Source: Lachnospiraceae bacterium UBA7179
GTDB taxonomy: Bacteria; Bacillota; Clostridia; Lachnospirales; Lachnospiraceae
NCBI GenBank assembly: GCA_002491195.1
Contig: DKVL01000091.1
Coordinates: 58,810 to 102,921 of the forward strand
DNA: 44,112 nucleotides
Direction: 5' to 3'
The notes beneath the pieces were generated by a model, which saw only the letters and a list, made by a program, of their open reading frames with translations, did no database searches and was not told the origin of the DNA. A program made the translations under genes and the position numbers. Each line of letters starts with the position of its first letter. Within the stretch, counting starts at the first letter, position 1. Below are positions 8,229-15,599 of this stretch, piece by piece.

Positions 8229-8298
8229 CTATATCATAATACGATATATATCGCAACATAATAAATCGTTACATAAAATTACGAACTGCAAAATTTCG
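8229..8298. promoter_or_regulatory. Shared control region of the two-gene cassette
   Basis: On the minus strand TTGCGA and TATAGT are 17 bases apart, a plausible promoter for the 88-residue gene. Its spacer contains the perfect 12-bp palindrome CGATATATATCG (8242-8253). Nearer the XRE gene is a second imperfect inverted repeat, ACGAA...TTCGT (8281-8298). Either could be the operator of the small XRE protein. No clear plus-strand promoter was found. Confidence 0.5.
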
Positions 8299-8337
8299 TT
8301 CCGTTTGGAGATAATAGAGACAAACGGGGGTGATAAA

Positions 8338-8532
8338 ATGATTGACTATTCGCCATTGTGGAACATAATGGAAGAAAGAGGAATATCACAATATTATTTG
8401 ATCCAGAATGGGATTGCTGGCAAAACGATTTACAATATGAAAAGAAATTGTTATATTTCAACATCAACGGTCGAAAAACTCTGTAAACTCATTGACTGCA
8501 CACCCAATGATATTTTAAAATTCATTGATTAG
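8338..8532 (+). CDS. Small XRE/Cro-type DNA-binding regulator
   Basis: A 64-residue protein consisting almost only of a helix-turn-helix of the Cro/C1 (XRE) type: L-W-N-I-M-E-E-R-G-I-S, then Q-Y-Y-L-I-Q-N-G-I-A-G-K-T-I-Y-N-M-K, then T-S-T-V-E-K-L-C-K-L-I-D-C-T-P-N-D-I-L. This one-domain form is common for small Firmicutes repressors. The reading frame is open much further upstream, but ATG at 8338 is right because GGGGGTG (8326-8332) gives a proper ribosome site and the longer version would overlap the opposite-strand gene. It is divergent from the 88-residue gene and followed by a terminator; a local repressor role is likely. Confidence 0.85.
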   Translation: MIDYSPLWNIMEERGISQYYLIQNGIAGKTIYNMKRNCYISTSTVEKLCKLIDCTPNDILKFID

Positions 8533-8534
8533 TC

Positions 8535-8580
8535 AAAACGCTCCTTTTTCATTGAACCAATTAGAAAGGGGCGTTTTTTT
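8535..8580 (+). terminator. Terminator of the small XRE gene
   Basis: AACGCTCCTTT (8537-8547) pairs with AAAGGGGCGTT (8565-8575) with one G-T pair, followed by a run of Ts. It starts three bases after the XRE stop. Confidence 0.88.
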
Positions 8581-8670
8581 AGTAGAGACAATGGCAAAAG
8601 GGCGCAGATACTTGTGAAAATGTATAGAACCAGCAGGCTGGAATTGTGTAAACTGCCAAAAATGATATTA

Positions 8671-8763
8671 TTTGAAAGAAATTGAAAGAAAATGGTTGAA
8701 ATTACAAAATAAGATGCTATAATAAAGTCATAACAAGTCAAAATACTTCAAAATAATTCAAAC
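8671..8763 (+). promoter_or_regulatory. fru operon promoter flanked by TTGAA/TTCAA operators
   Basis: TTGAAA (8696-8701), a 16-base spacer and TATAAT (8718-8723) form the promoter. Upstream, TTGAA occurs at 8672 and 8682; downstream, its complement TTCAA occurs at 8748 and 8758. Each pair is 10 bases apart. A TCA trinucleotide also repeats with exactly 10-bp period at 8728, 8738, 8748 and 8758 (block ends). The mirror arrangement around the promoter suggests two repressor sites, most simply for the FruR-type regulator encoded next. Confidence 0.7.
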
Positions 8764-8786
8764 AACAAAGCCGGAGGTGATAAGAT

Positions 8787-9533
8787 TTGCTAACAGAAGA
8801 AAGGCATTCCATCATTATTGACACAGTGAACAGGAAAAAGAACGTGGAGTTAAACGAGTTGTGCGAGCTGCTGGACACCTCGGAATCGACAGTGCGGCGC
8901 GACCTTAGCATACTGCATGACAAGGGGGTTCTCGTAAAAGTGCGTGGCGGGGCGATCGCGGTGGACGACAGTTATACTGCCCATGAACAGAATGTGGATG
9001 AAAAGGCAGTGCTCTTCGTCAAGGAGAAGGAAGCGATCGCAAGATATGCGGCATCCCTGATCGAGGATGGAGACTTTGTCTTTATCGATGCAGGGACGAC
9101 CACGGAGAAGATGATCGACTTCATTCCAGCCAGACAGGTTACGTTCGTGACAAACGCATTTGTCCATGCCAAAAGACTTGCGCAGAGAGGCTTCAAGGTA
9201 TTCCTGCCGGCAGGGGAGATCAAGCTGTCGACCGAGGCGATCATCGGCGCCAGCTGTGTGCTGAGCCTTGACCAGTATAATTTCACGAAATGTTTTATGG
9301 GTGTGAACGGTATATCCGTCACGGGAGGATTTTCCACGCCGGACCCGAATGAGGCAAGCGTGAAGGCGGCGGTGATCAATAACAGCCATACGGCTTACAT
9401 TCTTGCAGATCACTCAAAGTTTGACAAGACCAGTTCCGTGAAATTCGCATTTCTGAATAAATGCAGGATCATCACTGACAGGCTTGAAGATAAGAAGTAT
9501 TTGTCAGAAACATCGGTAAAGGAGGTTTTGTGA
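8787..9533 (+). CDS. fruR: DeoR-family fructose operon repressor
   Basis: A 248-residue DeoR-family regulator. The winged helix-turn-helix is at ~3-57, with S-E-S-T-V-R-R-D-L-S-I-L as recognition helix and the typical K-V-R-G-G-A wing. The sensor domain has the D-A-G-T-T-T-E loop (~residue 95), which in this family binds fructose-1-phosphate or similar. It starts with TTG at 8787: GGAGGTG (8773-8779) is 7 bases upstream and no ATG fits. Its stop overlaps the start of fruK by one base, giving the classic fruR-fruK-fruA order. It should repress its own promoter at 8671-8763 and be released when the transporter makes fructose-1-phosphate. Confidence 0.92.
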   Translation: MLTEERHSIIIDTVNRKKNVELNELCELLDTSESTVRRDLSILHDKGVLVKVRGGAIAVDDSYTAHEQNVDEKAVLFVKEKEAIARYAASLIEDGDFVFIDAGTTTEKMIDFIPARQVTFVTNAFVHAKRLAQRGFKVFLPAGEIKLSTEAIIGASCVLSLDQYNFTKCFMGVNGISVTGGFSTPDPNEASVKAAVINNSHTAYILADHSKFDKTSSVKFAFLNKCRIITDRLEDKKYLSETSVKEVL

Positions 9534-10432
9534 TGGTATACACAGTGACATTTAATCCGGCAGTTGATTATGTAGTCCATACGGACAGTATGACAGTCGG
9601 TACCGTAAACCGCGCAAAAGGCGAAAACATTTTTTTTGGCGGGAAAGGCATCAATGTTTCCATCGTGCTTAAGGAGCTGGGGATCACTTCAAAGGCGCTG
9701 GGATTTGTGGCCGGGTTCACGGGTGCGGCGATCGAACAGGGTATCGCGGAAAAGGGCATAGAGACCGATTTTGTGCATCTTGACAACGGTTTTTCCAGAA
9801 TAAACGTCAAGATCAAGTCTGGCAGCGAGACAGAGCTGAACGGCCAGGGACCTGCCATTGATGACAAGGCGCTCGGCGCGCTGTTTGGGAAACTCGACAA
9901 TCTCTCTGACGGGGACACTATCGTTCTGGCCGGCAGCATTCCGGACAGTATGCCCGCGGACAGCTATGAAAAGATTCTGGAACATCTGGCGGGAAAAAAG
10001 ATCAGGACAGTTGTTGACGCGACAAAAGATCTGCTGATGAATGTGCTCAAGTACAGGCCGTTTCTGATCAAACCCAACAATCACGAGCTTGGCGAGATGT
10101 TCGGCGTGACGCTCAGGACCAATGACGAGATCGCGGAGTACGCTGGAAGATTAAAAAACATGGGAGCGCGCAATGTATTGGTTTCCATGGCGGGCGACGG
10201 CGCACTGCTTCTCGATGAGAATGGGGAGACCCACATATGCGGCGTGTGTAAAGGCACGGTTAAAAATTCCGTGGGCGCAGGTGATTCCATGGTGGCAGGG
10301 TTTATCGCAGGTTCTGAAAAAGGGGATTATGAATATGCCTTGAAGCTTGGAACCGCTGCGGGAGGAGCGACTGCATTTTCAGATGGACTGGCAGAAAAAG
10401 CTCTGATCGATGAGCTTTTAAAACAGCTTTGA
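9533..10432 (+). CDS. fruK: 1-phosphofructokinase
   Basis: A 299-residue PfkB-family sugar kinase that converts fructose-1-phosphate plus ATP to fructose-1,6-bisphosphate in the cytoplasm. It shows the N-terminal substrate motif T-F-N-P-A-V-D, the PfkB-1 region G-G-K-G-I-N-V-S near residue 36, and the PfkB-2/anion-hole motif V-G-A-G-D-S-M-V-A-G near 247 with its catalytic Asp. ATG at 9533 is preferred to the GTG one codon earlier because GGAGG at 9521-9525 then has a 7-base spacing. The start overlaps the fruR stop and fruA follows 29 bases on, so the three are one operon. The neighbouring fructose EII supports 1-phosphofructokinase over tagatose-6-phosphate kinase. Confidence 0.93.
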   Translation: MVYTVTFNPAVDYVVHTDSMTVGTVNRAKGENIFFGGKGINVSIVLKELGITSKALGFVAGFTGAAIEQGIAEKGIETDFVHLDNGFSRINVKIKSGSETELNGQGPAIDDKALGALFGKLDNLSDGDTIVLAGSIPDSMPADSYEKILEHLAGKKIRTVVDATKDLLMNVLKYRPFLIKPNNHELGEMFGVTLRTNDEIAEYAGRLKNMGARNVLVSMAGDGALLLDENGETHICGVCKGTVKNSVGAGDSMVAGFIAGSEKGDYEYALKLGTAAGGATAFSDGLAEKALIDELLKQL

Positions 10433-10461
10433 TTCCATAAAATCGGAAAGGAGGTATTTGT

Positions 10462-12390
10462 ATGCGCATCGTTGATTTACTGAAAAAGGAAAGCATTCAA
10501 TTGAATGCGGCGCCGAAAAGCAAATCTGAGGCTATTGATATGCTCGTGGAACTGCAGGTAAAAGGCGGAAACATTTCCGACAGGGAGGAATATAAAAAGG
10601 GCATCATTGCACGGGAGGAGCATGCGTCAACAGCGGTCGGAGAGGGGATTGCGATACCCCACGCAAAAAACAAGGGCGTAAAGGCTCCCTCACTGGCGGC
10701 AATGACTGTTCCGGGCGGCGTTGATTATGAGGCCCCGGATGATGAACCGTCGAACCTTTTATTCATGATAGCGGCGCCAGAGAACGGAGGGGACGTACAT
10801 CTCGAAGTCCTTTCAAGACTCATGACAATTTTAATGGACGAGGATTTCCGGGAAAGACTCATCGCAGCGGCTGACAAGGACGGTTTCCTTAAAATCATCG
10901 ACGACATGGAAACAGAAAAATATCCCGGCGAGGCCGGGGAAAAAGCGGCGGACGATTCTGGCGTAATCATGAGGGTACTTGCAGTAACCGCCTGTCCTAC
11001 AGGAATTGCCCATACCTACATGGCTGCGGAGGCTTTGGAAAAGAAAGGGCGGGAGCTTGGTATCGGCGTGAAAGCGGAAACCCAGGGATCCGGCGGTGCA
11101 AAAAATATCCTCACGAAGGAGGAAATTGCCGCCTGCGATGGCATCATTATCGCTGCGGATAAAAACGTTGACCTGGCACGGTTTGACGGCAGACCCGTCC
11201 TGCGGGTACCGGTCTCTGATGGCATTAACAAACCGGAGGAACTGATTCAAAAAATCATCCAGGGTCAAGCGTCCGTTTACCACCATGAGGGCGGTGCGGT
11301 ACAGGAGAATACTGACAGTGAGGGGCTTGGCCGTCGGCTCTACAAGCACCTGATGAACGGCGTATCCCATATGCTTCCCTTTGTCATTGGCGGGGGCATC
11401 ATCATGGCACTGTCCTTCCTGCTGGATGGCGGCGCGGCAGGCACGTCTGCCTTTGGCTCCTCGTGGATACTTCCCGCGTTTTTCAATAAAGTGGGCAATC
11501 TGGCATTCAGTTTCATGGTGCCCATTCTGGCAGCGTTCATCGCCCAGTCCATTGCCGACCGTCCCGGTCTGATGGTAGGTTTTGTGGGCGGCTCGCTGGC
11601 AGCCAGCGGCGCAACCTTTGCTTATTTTGCCGATCCCACGGTGCCAATCGTCTCTGCCGGATTTTTGGGCGGCCTGCTGGCAGGTTTTGTAGGCGGCTGG
11701 TTCATGAAAGTACTGCGGAAAATCTGTGATAAGATGCCCCAATCCCTGGAAGGGCTGAAACCTATCCTGATTTATCCCGTAGTGGGTCTGCTGTTCATTG
11801 GCGCTTTTATGTGCCTGGTCAATCCCTTCGTGGGAATGCTGAACAACGCGTTGACCAACGTCCTGAATTCCATGGGTGGTTCCTCTGCAATCGTCCTGGG
11901 TATGCTTGTGGCGGGGATGCAGGCGATCGACATGGGCGGTCCGATCAACAAAGCGGCTTATGTTTTTGGGACAGCTTCCATCGCTATGGCTGCCGGCGGT
12001 TTTTCTCCGGTAATGGCGGCTGTTATGGCGGGCGGCATGGTACCACCTCTTGCGATTGCGCTGGCTACCATCTTCTTCAAGAACCGCTTTACCGCTGAGG
12101 AGCGCAAGTCCGGTCCAGTCAATTTTATTATGGGTTTGTCTTTTATCACAGAGGGGGCTATCCCTTATGCCGCATCCGATCCTCTGCATGTGATTCCGTC
12201 CTGTGTGGTGGGATCCGCGGTAGCCGGAGGATTGTCCATGGCGTTTGGCTGCGCCTCCCCAGCACCACACGGCGGAATCTTTGTGTTCCCTGTGATGCAG
12301 AATCCTGTAGGTTATGCCGCTGCCATCGCTGTCGGCGCCGTTGCCGGTATGTTGATGCTTGGACTTCTGAAAAAGAAAAAAGTTTCATAA
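10462..12390 (+). CDS. fruA: PTS fructose transporter, EIIABC fusion
   Basis: A 642-residue membrane protein that takes up fructose and delivers it as fructose-1-phosphate. EIIA is N-terminal (~1-150) with phospho-His67 in I-A-I-P-H-A-K. EIIB is at ~170-270 with phospho-Cys178 in T-A-C-P-T-G-I-A-H-T-Y. EIIC (~295-635) carries about eight to ten membrane segments, with G-G-G-I-I-M-A-L-S and a Lys-rich C-terminus. Length and ABC order match typical Firmicutes FruA. GGAGG precedes the ATG by 7 bases. It accepts phosphate from HPr, probably from the HPr encoded at 13448 in the same operon. Mannose or other hexose use cannot be excluded but FruK next door argues for fructose. Confidence 0.94.
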   Translation: MRIVDLLKKESIQLNAAPKSKSEAIDMLVELQVKGGNISDREEYKKGIIAREEHASTAVGEGIAIPHAKNKGVKAPSLAAMTVPGGVDYEAPDDEPSNLLFMIAAPENGGDVHLEVLSRLMTILMDEDFRERLIAAADKDGFLKIIDDMETEKYPGEAGEKAADDSGVIMRVLAVTACPTGIAHTYMAAEALEKKGRELGIGVKAETQGSGGAKNILTKEEIAACDGIIIAADKNVDLARFDGRPVLRVPVSDGINKPEELIQKIIQGQASVYHHEGGAVQENTDSEGLGRRLYKHLMNGVSHMLPFVIGGGIIMALSFLLDGGAAGTSAFGSSWILPAFFNKVGNLAFSFMVPILAAFIAQSIADRPGLMVGFVGGSLAASGATFAYFADPTVPIVSAGFLGGLLAGFVGGWFMKVLRKICDKMPQSLEGLKPILIYPVVGLLFIGAFMCLVNPFVGMLNNALTNVLNSMGGSSAIVLGMLVAGMQAIDMGGPINKAAYVFGTASIAMAAGGFSPVMAAVMAGGMVPPLAIALATIFFKNRFTAEERKSGPVNFIMGLSFITEGAIPYAASDPLHVIPSCVVGSAVAGGLSMAFGCASPAPHGGIFVFPVMQNPVGYAAAIAVGAVAGMLMLGLLKKKKVS

Positions 12391-12430
12391 GCTGAAACCG
12401 CTAAAATAGAAAGAAAGGAAGGATGCGAAA

Positions 12431-13411
12431 ATGAATGATAAGAAACATCTGCGTTGGGCAGTACTGGGTACGGGCGTCATCGCCAACCAAATGGCCCAGG
12501 CGCTCCAGTCTATGGGGCGCACACTGGACGCAGTGGGAAACCGCACCTATGACAAGGCTGTGGCTTTCGCTGAAAAATACGGTGTTTCAAAGGTTTATAA
12601 CAACTACGATGAGATGTTCACTGACCCGGACATTGACATTATCTACATAACCACTCCCCATAATACCCACATGGGTTTTCTGGAAAAGGCCCTGTGCCAC
12701 AAAAAACATGTGCTGTGCGAGAAATCCATCACGCTCAACAGCGGGGAACTGGAACGGGCGGTGAAGCTTGCCGGGGAGAATGGCGTGGTTCTGGCGGAGG
12801 CTATGACCATCTACCACATGCCCATCTACCGGACGCTGCGGGAGCGGATTTCCTCTGGGGCATTGGGAAAAGTCAACCTGATCCAACTGAACTTCGGCAG
12901 CTACAAGGACTACGACATGAAAAACCGCTTTTTCAACCGCAGTCTGGCAGGAGGGGCAATGCTGGACATCGGGGTGTATGCATTATCCCTTGCCCGGATG
13001 TTTCTGGACTCCAGTCCAGATCAGGTAAAGTCCTTTGTCCGCAAGGCTCCCACTGATGTGGATGAGAGCGCAGCCATTGCCATGGCCAACCAGGAGGGGC
13101 AGCTGGTGACCGCCATTCTTTCTCTCCACTCCAAGCAGCCCAAGCGGGCGGTAATCTCCTGTGAGAAAGGGTACATTGAAATCATGGAATATCCACGGGC
13201 AGACGAGGCGTCCATCGTGGATGCCGAAACAGGGGAGCGTGAAACCGTCCGTGCCGGCAGGACTACTGACGCGCTGCGCTATGAACTGGAGGATATGGAG
13301 GCGGCTGTCCGGAATGGGAACGATATGTTCCTGTCTTACACCACTGACGTGATGAAACTGATGACGGGTCTGCGGCAGGAGTGGGACGTAACGTATCCGG
13401 AGGAAAACTGA
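12431..13411 (+). CDS. Gfo/Idh/MocA-family oxidoreductase
   Basis: A 326-residue NAD(P)-dependent sugar oxidoreductase. The N-terminal Rossmann domain opens with V-L-G-T-G-V-I-A (~residue 10), and the family motif H-V-L-C-E-K-S near 94-100 contains the Lys used in catalysis (E-K-P in most members; here E-K-S). The C-terminal alpha/beta domain contains G-G-A-M-L-D-I-G-V-Y, where Asp and the following residues belong to the active site. Members act on inositols, glucose, 1,5-anhydrofructose and other sugars, so the substrate cannot be assigned. AAGGAAGG lies before the ATG. It sits 40 bases after fruA and 36 before HPr, so it is co-transcribed with PTS genes and may process a sugar entering through them. 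Confidence 0.85.
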   Translation: MNDKKHLRWAVLGTGVIANQMAQALQSMGRTLDAVGNRTYDKAVAFAEKYGVSKVYNNYDEMFTDPDIDIIYITTPHNTHMGFLEKALCHKKHVLCEKSITLNSGELERAVKLAGENGVVLAEAMTIYHMPIYRTLRERISSGALGKVNLIQLNFGSYKDYDMKNRFFNRSLAGGAMLDIGVYALSLARMFLDSSPDQVKSFVRKAPTDVDESAAIAMANQEGQLVTAILSLHSKQPKRAVISCEKGYIEIMEYPRADEASIVDAETGERETVRAGRTTDALRYELEDMEAAVRNGNDMFLSYTTDVMKLMTGLRQEWDVTYPEEN

Positions 13412-13447
13412 AATGTGTTTATTTTTATTATAATAGGAGGAATTGTT

Positions 13448-13714
13448 ATGGTATCAAAAAAAGTGAAGGTTATCAATGAGCAGGGTATGCACATGCGTCC
13501 GGCAGGGGATCTGGCAAAGGCAGTCAAGGCACATCCCGACTGTGAGGTCACACTGAACGCAAACGGGAAAACAGTCAAGGCAAAGGCGCCGATGCAGATC
13601 ATGTCAGCCTGCATCAAATGCGGCAACGAGGTAGAGATCGTCTGTAACGGGGCGGATGAGCAGGCAGTGCTTGACGAGATCGCGGCGATGTTTGAAAGCG
13701 GATTCGGCGAATAG
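13448..13714 (+). CDS. ptsH: HPr-family phosphocarrier lacking the regulatory Ser46
   Basis: An 88-residue HPr-fold protein that passes phosphate from EI to EIIA domains. The catalytic site is intact: G-M-H-M-R-P-A with His15 and Arg17. The regulatory site is not. Where Bacillus HPr has N-G-K-T-V-N-L-K-S-I-M-G-V-M-S, this protein has N-G-K-T-V-K-A-K-A-P-M-Q-I-M-S, so Ser46 is Ala47 and its neighbours are Pro and Gln. HPr kinase/phosphorylase should not be able to modify it, so it should not act as a CcpA corepressor. The open frame extends 33 bases upstream, but AGGAGG (13435-13440) fixes the ATG at 13448. It lies directly before EI. A second, standard HPr may exist elsewhere in the genome. 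Confidence 0.92.
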   Translation: MVSKKVKVINEQGMHMRPAGDLAKAVKAHPDCEVTLNANGKTVKAKAPMQIMSACIKCGNEVEIVCNGADEQAVLDEIAAMFESGFGE

Positions 13715-13774
13715 TCAGGCAGTTTTCTTGGAGGAGAATCTGTAAAAAGTGGGCTTGTATCATGGAGGTAGTAT

Positions 13775-15409
13775 ATGGCAGAAGAATTTTCAGGAAAAAA
13801 GTTTTCAGGGAAAACTGTTTACAGCGGAATCACGATGGGAAAAGTGATGGTACTGCGAAAGGACCAGGAGCAGATCAGGCGGACAAAAATCGAGGATCCG
13901 GAACGTGAGATCGACAGGGTGCAGAGTGCGGTCGACGCATCAAAGCAGCAGCTTGCGGCGCTCTACGACAAGGCAGTCAGGGAGGTCGGCGAGTCCAGCG
14001 CCGCCATCTTCGAGGTGCATCAGATGATGCTGGAGGACGACGATTATCTGGATGCCATCTACCATGTGATCCGGTTAGAGATGGTGAACGCAGAATACGC
14101 AGTGGCGATCACAGGGGACAATTTCGCGGAAATGTTTGCGGGAATGGACGATGAATATATGCAGGCGCGCTCGGCGGACGTCAAGGATATCTCCGCGCGT
14201 CTGGTGAGGAATCTGTCAGGACAGGGCGGGGTGGATCTCTCCGCAATGGATCCCTCGATTATCGTTGCAGACGATTTAAGCCCGAGTGAGACGGTGCAGA
14301 TGGATAAGAAGAAAATATTGGCTTTCGTGACAGTGCACGGTTCAACGAACTCCCACACGGCGATTCTTGCCCGCATGATGAGCATTCCCGCTTTGATCGG
14401 CGTCGGGATGGACTTAAACCAGATTCGGACGGGAATGACTGCGATCGTGGACGGGGCGGCCGGCGAGGTCATCTTTGAACCCACAGAGTTCCAATGCAGT
14501 GAGGCGGAGAAAAAGATTCAGAATGAGAAAGAAAAGCTCCGCCTGCTGCAGGAGCTAAAGGGCAAGAAGAACGAGACCAGCGATGGCAGGACGATCAATA
14601 TCTATGCCAATATTGGCAGCGTCAGCGACGTGGGATATGTGCTGGAAAATGATGCTGGCGGTATCGGACTCTTCCGCAGTGAGTTTCTATATCTGGGGCG
14701 GGACGATTTCCCTTCGGAGGAGGAACAGTTTCAGGCATATAAACAGGTCGTGCAGACGATGGGGCAGAAGAAGGTTATCATCAGGACGCTTGATATCGGG
14801 GCGGATAAGCAGGCTGATTATTTTGAACTTGGCAGGGAGGACAATCCAGCGCTTGGTTACAGGGCAATCCGCATCTGCCTGAAACAGCCTGAGATATTCA
14901 AGACACAGCTCCGTGCGCTTCTGCGGGCGGCGGCTTACGGGAATCTGTCGATCATGTATCCTATGATCATTTCCGCAGAGGAGGTCAAGCAGATCAAGGC
15001 GATTGTGAAAGAGGTGGAGCAGGAGCTGAAAGAAGCGCAGATTCCGCACCGGATCCCAGAGCAGGGCATCATGATCGAGACGCCGGCGGCGGTGATGGTC
15101 AGTGACGAGCTGGCCGAACTGGTGGACTTCTTCAGCATAGGCACGAACGACCTGACGCAGTATACGCTCGCGATCGACCGCCAGAACCAGCGGCTGGAAG
15201 ATTTCTACAATCCGCATCACAAGGCGATCCTGCGCATGATCAGGATGGTGGTTGACAACGCGCACAAGTGCGGGAAGTGGGCAGGGATCTGTGGAGAGCT
15301 GGGAGCGGACACAGAGCTCACGCAGGAGTTTGTCAATATGGGAGTCGATGAACTGTCCGTGGCGCCGCCCATGGTCTTGAAAGTACGGGAAAAGGTGCGC
15401 CAGATGTAA
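13775..15409 (+). CDS. ptsI: PTS enzyme I (phosphoenolpyruvate-protein phosphotransferase)
   Basis: A 544-residue cytoplasmic enzyme that takes phosphate from phosphoenolpyruvate and passes it to HPr. The N-terminal HPr-binding helical domain (~30-145) is followed by the phosphohistidine domain with active His194 in H-G-S-T-N-S-H-T-A-I-L-A-R. The C-terminal PEP-binding barrel contains G-L-F-R-S-E-F-L, D-I-G-A-D-K and the catalytic Cys506 in G-I-C-G-E-L. Its length is slightly under the usual ~570. GGAGG precedes the ATG by 7 bases. It closes the fru operon and is followed at once by a terminator. Having EI and HPr inside a sugar-specific operon, rather than a separate ptsHI, is noteworthy. 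Confidence 0.95.
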   Translation: MAEEFSGKKFSGKTVYSGITMGKVMVLRKDQEQIRRTKIEDPEREIDRVQSAVDASKQQLAALYDKAVREVGESSAAIFEVHQMMLEDDDYLDAIYHVIRLEMVNAEYAVAITGDNFAEMFAGMDDEYMQARSADVKDISARLVRNLSGQGGVDLSAMDPSIIVADDLSPSETVQMDKKKILAFVTVHGSTNSHTAILARMMSIPALIGVGMDLNQIRTGMTAIVDGAAGEVIFEPTEFQCSEAEKKIQNEKEKLRLLQELKGKKNETSDGRTINIYANIGSVSDVGYVLENDAGGIGLFRSEFLYLGRDDFPSEEEQFQAYKQVVQTMGQKKVIIRTLDIGADKQADYFELGREDNPALGYRAIRICLKQPEIFKTQLRALLRAAAYGNLSIMYPMIISAEEVKQIKAIVKEVEQELKEAQIPHRIPEQGIMIETPAAVMVSDELAELVDFFSIGTNDLTQYTLAIDRQNQRLEDFYNPHHKAILRMIRMVVDNAHKCGKWAGICGELGADTELTQEFVNMGVDELSVAPPMVLKVREKVRQM

Positions 15410-15420
15410 AAGAGTGACTG

Positions 15421-15462
15421 AAAACAGCTTTTCGGGAGAATCTTCCTGGAAAGCTGTTTTTT
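15421..15462 (+). terminator. Terminator of the fru-ptsHI operon
   Basis: AAAACAGCTTT (15421-15431) pairs perfectly with AAAGCTGTTTT (15450-15460), with further pairing in the loop region, then a T-tract. It begins 11 bases after the ptsI stop. Confidence 0.92.
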
Positions 15463-15505
15463 GCATGGCTTGATGCGTTACAGTTCAGCAAGGCTGAACT
15501 GTAAC
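15459..15505 (+). repeat. Post-terminator hairpin repeat, copy 2
   Basis: The block TTTTTGCATGGCTTGATGC starts inside the terminator T-tract and ends at 15476, identical to bases 6-24. It is followed by a perfect 13-bp stem, GTTACAGTTCAGC (15477-15489), loop AAG, GCTGAACTGTAAC (15493-15505). The two copies share 19 bases plus the 11-mer GGCTGAACTGT. Their stems differ in sequence but keep pairing, which points to a structured element. Confidence 0.65.
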
Positions 15506-15541
15506 TGATTGGAACAAGGAATCGCGTCGCGGTATTGATTT

Positions 15542-15584
15542 TTTACTTTATCAGTGTTAACCTATTATAAGAATTTAGTTAACA
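15542..15584 (+). promoter_or_regulatory. BirA-type biotin operator and promoter of bioB
   Basis: TGTTAAC (15555-15561) and GTTAACA (15578-15584) form an inverted repeat with 16 bases between, matching the known BirA operator of Bacillus/Clostridium biotin genes. The spacer contains the likely -10 (TATTAT at 15563 or TATAAG at 15566), with TTTACT (15542-15547) as a -35 candidate. Biotinoyl-AMP-bound BirA would therefore repress bioB when biotin is plentiful. Confidence 0.88.
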
Positions 15585-15599
15585 TTGGAGGCAATACAA

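Noticed and set aside
10831..12270. Long open frame on the minus strand opposite fruA (479 codons)
   Set aside because: It is the antisense of a clear EIIABC transporter, His/Gln/Cys-rich with no ribosome site or family match; a codon-bias shadow.
14687..15466. Open frame on the minus strand opposite ptsI (259 codons)
   Set aside because: Covered by conserved enzyme I motifs on the plus strand; no ribosome site.
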